From NCBI RefSeq assembly GCF_032854445.1, contig NC_088303.1:10859501-10919500 (forward strand): DNA of 60,000 bases. Direction: 5' to 3'. Below are positions 33,001 through 42,000 of this stretch, one piece after another; positions within the stretch are counted from its first letter, which is position 1; the number at the start of each line of letters is the position of its first letter. Source of the stretch: Liolophura sinensis (lineage: Eukaryota; Mollusca; Polyplacophora; Chitonida; Chitonidae). The notes beneath the pieces were generated by a model. That model saw nothing but the letters and a program-made list of their open reading frames with translations, had not been told where the DNA came from and did no database searches. A program made the position numbers and the translations under genes.

Positions 33001-36000
33001 TGTTTTGATGCTAGGAACTTTCAAGCCCTGAAACATATTCAGGAACAGTTCTTTTGATTCAACAGCCAATAATTTCTAAAAAAAATAACTAAGGACACAG
33101 GGCGAATAATAGCTGTAGTTTGTTGTTCGAGGAGGAATAAAACTTGACACCTGTCCTTCAGTGGCTGACTTCTCAGCCCACTGCACATAGGGGAGAAACA
33201 ATGGTGAACCCACAGAGCAATTCTCAAGTACATGTAATCGACTAATACTGGTGTCTGACTCGAGTCTACAGAACATGGGCATAGTTGTCTTGTTGGCAAG
33301 GTGTCATTCTTACAGCCTGGAGAAAACAACACACATCTTAAGTAGGTATGAATAACCAAACACAAAACGTTGATCAATTCAGTCAGGGTATTGAATAACA
33401 TGGGCAGACAACTGTGTCTGCAGATTTGAATGTATGAAGTGGGACAATCTGATAATATATGTGCCACATCTTTCATGTACAAAGAACTGTGATGTGTACA
33501 TGTACTGTACATACTTGTAGGTCTATCACTTTGAGGTATTATAAGCCCGAATTTTTTGGCCTCAGTGGCCAAATATGCTCAGTGGTATATGTGCTAGTGC
33601 ATTACATTGACTCTGGAGACTCTCTCCAAAGTGGTTGATGTGAGTTCAAGTCAAGCTCATGCTGACAGCCTCTCTGGTCTGCATCTGCATCATGTGAGAA
33701 TGTCTGCATCTCATTACCATGGGGATTAGGCTGTCAGTATGAAATAGCAAAATATACAGGAGCTGAAATGATTCTGTTGTCTTTGTTATTATCATAGCTA
33801 TGCCATGCATAGATGCAGGTATCAGTGTAAGCAGGGATCGTGGGCAACCAGTTGCAGAAGTTGCATAGGAAGTATATTCACATAGCTCCAGTAGTTTGTT
33901 GACACTTGTTGGTGCCATTAGTCTGTCAAAGGATTAGTTTTTTTTAGGCCATTTTCCTCAAGATGCCACAAACCCAGTCCTATTTATTTATTTCATTGGT
34001 GTTTTATGCCGTACTCAGGAATATTTCACTTATATGACAGCAGCCAGTATCATGGTGGAAGCTATCCAAGTAACCAGGCAAAGCCTGGGGAAAATCACAA
34101 CCATCCACAGATCAAAATGCTTGATGTACTTTTGGATGTAATTTGTGAAGGGCCTATCCTACCCCCTGTATAGTCAACACAATATGGAAATTGATACCAT
34201 AATGATCAGGTGAAACGTTGCTGTTTGCTGCTGTAATTGCATTTGGAAATTTGATTAAATACTGTGATGTTTTTCCAGCATTGATGGGATCTTTAAATAT
34301 TTTGACATGGGACATTGTTTGACAATTGTCTTTAAACCGGAGTACCAGACAGCTCTGGGAGTTCAGTTGTTCCAGCTTTTGGATCTTGTGCTGTGGTAAT
34401 TACAAACTGGAGACGGCTTGGAATCCAAGTTTCAAGCAGAAACCCCCTGATGTGGGCATGTTGCCTGTTGTGTCAAATGAAACGAGCCAAGTGTAGCTCG
34501 GGTTCTGTTTCCATTAGGAATATGTAAGAAGTTTTATCCATTTTGGCTCAGTTTTCTCCAGGGAGACATTTCATTTCAGCATAAAACTGAGTTTCCACTT
34601 TGGTGACTGTTTCCAAGAGGCCGTAAAACTATTGGATAGCCTACTTAAGGCTGAGTAGCTCAGGACATTTTCTGGTCTTGGAGGGCTCAGTGGAATCCAT
34701 GTGCCTAGGGACGGGCTGATATTTGGCCATGGCTCTCTGGGGGCCTCTTCGCTTCAGTCATGCCACACTTAGACATGATGAGAAAGGTTTTAATTTTCCC
34801 TTCCAGACTTAGATGTTGATGTTTTTATCACGATAATCAAATGGGTTTGGAAGATTATAAATATTTAAACAGTTTGGGATTATATGTTGTCAAGAGGCCT
34901 GCTTGACAAGGCGTGTTTATGTGACAGGACAAACTCCACAGATGGTCGGGTGTTTGGGTGGGAAAGGGGGACGGGATTTCACAGGAAAGGTGATATAAGA
35001 CTGATGGGGGTGAGGGAGAGACCAGGTGATGCAGGGTGAGGTGTGAACAGCATCCAGGTGTAGTGGCCTTAATATTTAATGTCCAAGTAAATAGCTACTT
35101 GGATTCAGACGCCAGTTTCTTTTAGAACAGTGTGAGAACTTGATAATTGGGAACTTTCAATTCGATTTGTATTTGTTGTTATGGTTTTGTGCGTATATTG
35201 ATTCAAACTGTCAACGGGATTGTTCCCTGGCTGTTTTATCTGTGTTTTGCTTAAACACAGTTGACTCATGGGAATTCTACATGTAATTACATTGGCCGTC
35301 ACAGCAGTGGATACGATTGCTGGAGAGATAAGCAGATTAAATTCACAAATTAATGTTACTTACTTCATCAAAAGATATTGTGTCTGGATTACTGTTCATT
35401 ACATCCAAAATTAAATGACGTTGGTTTATTCTGCTTATGTGAGAGAAGTAAATTGTGTGAACATTGCTTGTTCTTCATACTCGTGAAAAACATACATGTA
35501 GCTTCTTGGCCTACAAATTCCCTCACCAAGGCTGCGATTGAATCCATACTGCATGTGTCCTTTTGATTAAAAAGACAAATGCCTGTAAAATCGTGTTTTG
35601 ACTCTCTTCCATATGCCCTGAAATACATAAACTGTATATGGGAATAAAACTTTGTCATTCTACACAAATGACTGAGCATCTACAATGATACAAGCATCTC
35701 CTGTTTGAAGTCCAAACACTGTTAACAGATGAGGTTGCAGGTTGTCATAGGGAGAGCAGATACAAGCATCTCCTGTTTGAAGTCCAGACACTGTTAACAA
35801 ATGAGGTTGCAGGTTGTCAGAGAGAGAGCAGATACAAGCATCTCGTGTTTGAAGTCCAAACACTGTTAATACATGAGGTTGCACGTTGTCAGAGGGAGAG
35901 CAGATACAAGCATATTCTGTTTGAAAAAATGAGGTTGCACGTTCTCTTGCTGGGTTGACTACAGCTTTAGATCAGGGGGTGTGTAAGGGACATCCACCAA

Positions 36001-39000
36001 TAAACATGTTTCTTAAAATGTGTATGTAGGGAAATATTCTTCAGTAGAGTGTAAGGCAATAAATGGGTCATACATGAAATCCATTCATTGAACCACTTTA
36101 GGAATGAATTTTATGTATATCTGAATCCTCCTTTCTAAATGTTTTTGTGTTTTGTAACACTGAACAATGGAAGATTTTATTTCCTGAGATTAACTTTGTG
36201 TCATAGATTAGGTTTTTAAATGTATTTGAACAGTTTTTAAATGTGTTTGAAAAGTTTTTAAGCATGAAGGTTTTTAACCAGTGCAGTTATTGCAATTTCC
36301 TTTAATGCTGGTCTTGTGGTTCCAGCACCTTAAAATTGAAGACACATCTGTGTATATTTGCAGGTTCTCGTGATGAGATGACACCTGTGAGATGTGATGG
36401 ATTGTGCCAGCCCCCAGCTCCTAGCCCCTCCCCGGCCTCTATATACTCTGGTGACACCAGCCAGAGCCCGTCCTCTATGGACTGTGAGCCCATGTCCCCC
36501 AGTGTGGCGGCTCTCACCCCAGAGGAGGTCCCTTTCAGTGTGGGTCTCAGTGAGAACCATCCTTATGGATGTCAGTTCTGTGAGAAAGCCTTCTCACGGT
36601 TAGGCTACCTGAAGAAACATGAGCAGGTAAATGAATATTTTTAATGAGAACACCTGTATTGTTTGGATTATGTTTTGTAATAGTACTAATCTGAAGTTTG
36701 TCTAATGTGACAAAATAAAAAAAAGTTGGATATTTCAAAATAATTGTGCTAAAAGTTCATACAATTTTCTTTTTATTTTGTTTCTTGCATGTATGCCTGA
36801 GAAACAAGTAAAAGTATTTAATTGCATTTTCAGTAAACAAATGTTACTTTATTGTTAATTTTATGTATTAAGTATTTTAATTTATGTGAATGTTACATCC
36901 CTCCCCCCACCTCTCATGCAAGAAAGTAAATAAGTAATAATAAGTAAAATTATGTAGTGTCAATAACAAGGTATGATTTTCATTTTATTTCTTGTTTTCA
37001 GATTCACCAGGATTTGCTCCCATATAAATGCGAGTTTTGTTTCCGTAGTTTTAAGCACAAAAGAAGCAGAGATCGTCATGTGAAGATGCATACAGGAGAC
37101 AAAAAATACAGGTGCTGTCAGTGCTCAGCGGCTTTTGCCAGGTGAGATCAGTCATGGGTATAATCCTCTGCTTGAAAAATGCCTGTACCTGGAGAACAGC
37201 GTGGTGCCTCTGGTAGATGGACTTCCCATCCTGTTTGTTCCTGTTAACCCTTTTAGTAAACATGTAACATTTAGGTTATAGGAACAGCAAGAAATTATTT
37301 GAAATGAGCTTAAATTTGAGTCATGGATTGCCCTAATGACACTTAATACTGCATAATTGAAGTTGTGTAATACTAAATATAGGTGCATTTCTGAATGTGT
37401 TGTTGTTGCAGGAGTGACCACCTGAAGATTCATGAGAAGAATCATCAGATGGGCAAACCATTCCTGTGCCCTGAGTGTAACTGTAGCTTCACCTCACTGG
37501 GGACACTCACTGCCCACATGATGACCCATAAAAGCCCAGGGGAGGCTCAGTTTAGCTGTCCTCAGTGTGGGGCCAGGTGCCAAGGAGCAGAGGCATTACA
37601 GGTGCACCTAAGTCGCCATTGTGCTGGGCCTTCCTCAACATCCTCAGGGGAGAGAGGTCAGGGCAGGGTGTACGGGGTGGAGGAGGCTCGAGGACAGAGG
37701 ACTGTCTGTCCTGTCTGCTCTGAAGTGTTCATGAGCATTGAGGAGCTGATGGAGCACATGCCCCAGCACAATGTTGTAACTTTCTCCATGGTGTCCCCAA
37801 CCCGGCCAGTTAGCACCTCCAGCATGGCCAGTCAGAATGACCCAGACCAAATTACCTCCCCTGGCCACTTTGCTGCGGTGGCCGAGGACAAAAACGTTTG
37901 TCCTTACTGCTACAGAGAGGACTTTCCCACCCTGGAGCTGTTGGAGATTCACATGCAGAGCGTTCACTCAGTCAAACCCACAGACATTTACACCTGTAAT
38001 TATTGTAATGCTCCTTACCCAAACCTCTACAGTCTGCACGAGCACATGAGGGTCATCCATAAGAATCAGCCCTGTCTGGACATCAAGTACCCCTGCAGCT
38101 TCTGCAGCATGGAGTTCAACAGTATAGAGCTGCTGGCAGAACACCGACACCAGAAACACAACCGCATGGTGAACAGCCCCCAGCAGCACAAGCAAATCTT
38201 AGAGGCCATCACATGTATACAGTGCTCAATGGTGTTTGAGAATCCAGCCACGCTACAGGAACATCTGATGATGGTTCATGCCAAGAACATGAAAGAGGAG
38301 ATGAAGACACCGGCCAAGAGGCACAAGAGTTCCTCTGGGCAGAGTAGCTCCAATAACAACCATGACACCACAGTCACCAAGCATTTGCGTGCAGCTCTCT
38401 TCTCCAAGTCTCCGTCTCAGAATGGCACAGTGACACAGGAGAGCAAGCCAAACACAGGGGTGACCTGTGACCAGTGTAATGCAACCTTCACCAACATGGA
38501 GGACTTCCAGTGTCACATGAAGCTTCACCTAGGGGCTGGGGGAGGCTGTCACAGGTGCTCTTACTGTAACAAGGACTTCCCCACCAGTGACCTGCTGGAG
38601 ACCCACACCTTCGTGCACTTTCTCCACCAGAGCACGGAGTACGGCTGCACATCCTGTGTGAAGATCTTTCACAAACCAGACGAGCTGCAGAAACACCTGA
38701 TGGACATTCACGCTCACCACCTGTATCGGTGTTCTCTCTGCAAGGAGATCTTTGACTCCAAGGTAAACATACAGGTTCACTTTGCCATCAAACATAGCAA
38801 CGAGTGTAAACTGTTCAAGTGTACAGAGTGTGGCTCCATGTTTCGCTCAGAGATGGAATGGCAGCTTCATGTCAAGGTCTCCCATTTACAGATTGCCAAG
38901 CCATTTCGCTGTTTGTTCTGCAGAGACAGTTTTGTGACAGAGATAGAGCTTCAGTGTCATCTGACCACACACAAGAAATCATTCCACTGTACGATGTGCT

Positions 39001-42000
39001 CTGAATCATTCCACGTGGAGTACTTATTGGACAAACACTTGGAAGAGGCTCACAACCCTGAGAGGCACCTGGTCACAGAGACAGTTCACATCAAGGTGGA
39101 GAAGGAGAACATCCACGTGAACGTGACTTCCACAACCCCCAGCTCTCTGCTGCCTACCAAATCCCCGGAGCCTTCCACCAGCCTCTGGAAGACCATGGAG
39201 ACCTGTGTCTGGTACACTTGTAACATCTGCGATACCAAGTTCAACCAGCCTGCGGCACTGCAGCTTCACAAGCTTCAAGAGCACCAGCAGAAGATCTCCA
39301 GCCCCTCTAAACTTAACCCGTCTCGTGCCCTGCCCACTCTCTCCACCCCATCCCCAGCCCAGTCCCCAGTTACCAAGAGCAGCTCACAAACCACGACTCG
39401 CGTGGTGGCCAAGTCCCCGCATTCTGGCAGCCAAGAGCACACTGAAGGTGGAGAGAGGCTGACACATGGCTGCTGCTTCTGCAGCCAGACCTTCCGTAGC
39501 AAGACAGAGATGGACAAGCATATGAAGATCCATGTCAATTCTGGAGGTCAGAAGTGTAACATTTGTGATGAGGTGTTCTCTAGTGCCAATGTTCTAGCCG
39601 AGCACAAGCTGCAGCACTGCAAGGTGCCCCAGGGGAACGTCTGCGTGGGTTGTAAGAAAACTCTGAAGACAGAGGAGCAGTTTTATATCCACTCCCAAGA
39701 GCATGCTGTGCAGGGCGCCATGATGCAGTGTATCATTTGCCGTCAGTCTTTAGCTTCAATGATTGAGCTACAGATGCACGGCAAACATCATTTCCAGGTG
39801 AAGCCCAGTTTCTACACCTGCTGTGTGTGTCTGAAGACATTCGACTCTAGGGAGAATCTCATCTCAAAGTTAAACAGCAGCGGGAGAACGTACTACGTGT
39901 GTAAGCCATGTTACCATGGGGAGATGTCTGAGCATATGTGTCAGCAGTGTGGGGCCACATTCCCGTCACGAGATCTTCTGGATTCCCATGTTCTCACCCA
40001 CAGAAAGACCTATCAGTGCATCAAGTGTCAGGAGTCATTCAGCTCGGAGTACGAGATACAGATTCACGTGGCCACTCACATGATCCAGGAGGGGAATATC
40101 CACGAGTGCAAGCTCTGCCTGAAGACCTTTGAATCTCCGGCCAAGCTTCAGTGTCACCTGATTGAGCACACGTACGGCAGCAGCGAGATGCGGTGCCATG
40201 TGTGCGGCAGTCTCTTCATGCGAGCTGTGGACATCCAGGCTCACGCAGTGGAGCATGGTCTCCCTGCTCGTTCTTACTGCTGCAGTCAGTGTAATCAGAA
40301 GTTCTTCTTCAGTGCCGAGCTAGAAAACCACCTGCTGAGCCACACCCAGGAGGGCACATCCTCCTCATCTTCCCCCTCGGAACTAGGATGCCCTGACTGC
40401 ACCCAAACCTTCTCTGACATAGCTAAACTTCATGCACATCGTAAGCTTCACGAGAAGAGCAGTGGCGCCTACAAATGCTCACTCTGTCAAGATGTCTTTT
40501 CGAACATAGGTGAGATGCAGACACATTTCTTCTCAATTCATGCGGATGGACAGGCGGCAAAAAATGGCTTCACATGTACAGAGTGCTCATTGGATTTCAC
40601 TAATCTGGCCAACTTGCAGACCCACATGAAAATTCATAGTGCAGGTAATGAAGATTGTTTTTCAACATTATATTATATAACATGCACTAATCACCTTTCT
40701 AAGCTTGTTCCATTTTCAAGGAGAGGCCAAATGAGAAATGCAAAATGAAAACTTACATTCAGTGGTGATTACTGCATCTATTCTTCTACCTAAAAGATTG
40801 GAATATAAAATATGAACAATATATTATTATGAGTGTTGACTATCTCTGCTTTTGTCAAATCTCCTAATGTACTGTAGACAGTTATGTTCAAACTTTTCTG
40901 CATATTTTGCCAAAGTGGTTATAGGATCAAGGGTCAATGCATTTGTGCTTTCACACAAATTACTCCAAGTATTGTAAGCCTATACCATACCATTTAAAGT
41001 CATTATAGAGAAACATCATTAAGCCATTATTATTAGAAAATAATGGGAGGCAAACATTTTTACAGAAGTTACATTTTGTTTGTCTATTTGCCCTGCTTGT
41101 ATCTGACCTATGAATTCATGCTTCAGGAACTAAGCATACCTGTCCAGTGTGTAAGAAAGTGTTCTCTGTGTCACGGAATCTTCACCTGCATATGAGATCC
41201 CATTCCGGGGAGAAACCATACGAGTGCCCCATCTGCAAGAAAAGATTTTCACGTATGTCTAGGCTTGTTTAATTTTGTTCTCCCATGTCTTGTTCCACAT
41301 TGCAGGGTTTTCTAGATAAACTATTTAAAAAAATATGGTGGTTATTGAGTAACTGTTTTGGTTTTTCTTACCTGATTTCAAACTTGTCCGAACTCTTTTG
41401 TTTCCTTTTTGATGTTCTAACCACTATATCGAAAACCTGAACCGCCTGGTGTATTCAACTTGTTTTCACCTCGATATGGCCGAAATATTGTAGATGTGGC
41501 GCTAAGCCATAATCATTCATTCATTCTACAAAACAGGTAATATTTAAGATTTTCTGTAATATGTAGTCCTGATGAAGCATTAGCCAGAAGCTTAGCATTT
41601 GTATTTTGAGCTAGCCAATCAGTATATTTTACTTTTACAACCATAAATATCCTCCTTATAACTACATGTACTGTTTATAGGAATTTCATGGGGCCACTCA
41701 AGCAAAAATTTGTGAACCATTTTTGAATAGGTTGTCAAGTAAATCAACGGGCCATATGGCCATATAATAAACTATTGTGTATGAGAATAAAAGTTATAAA
41801 GAAACTGGGACTATTCTGAAGTATTGTCGATGGGTCTCTTGAACCTCACTGTCATGTTTTTTTTTTTCTGTGATAATTTATTCATAAATGTTTGATATGT
41901 ACATGTGGAAAAATTGCTTATATGTTTCTAACGGCTTTCAGGGAAGGAAAATCGTAAATCCCACATGAAATCCCACAGTAATGTGAAACCATTTGTATGC

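Noticed and set aside
18115-36363. CRISPR-like arrays
   Set aside because: The tandem arrays have no unique spacers between repeats, and the DNA is eukaryotic with introns and SINEs.
37644-40256. Minus-strand and shifted frames of 60-107 codons across the finger exon
   Set aside because: Shadows of the C2H2 coding frame, whose regular Cys/His spacing is only in the plus frame used for the gene.
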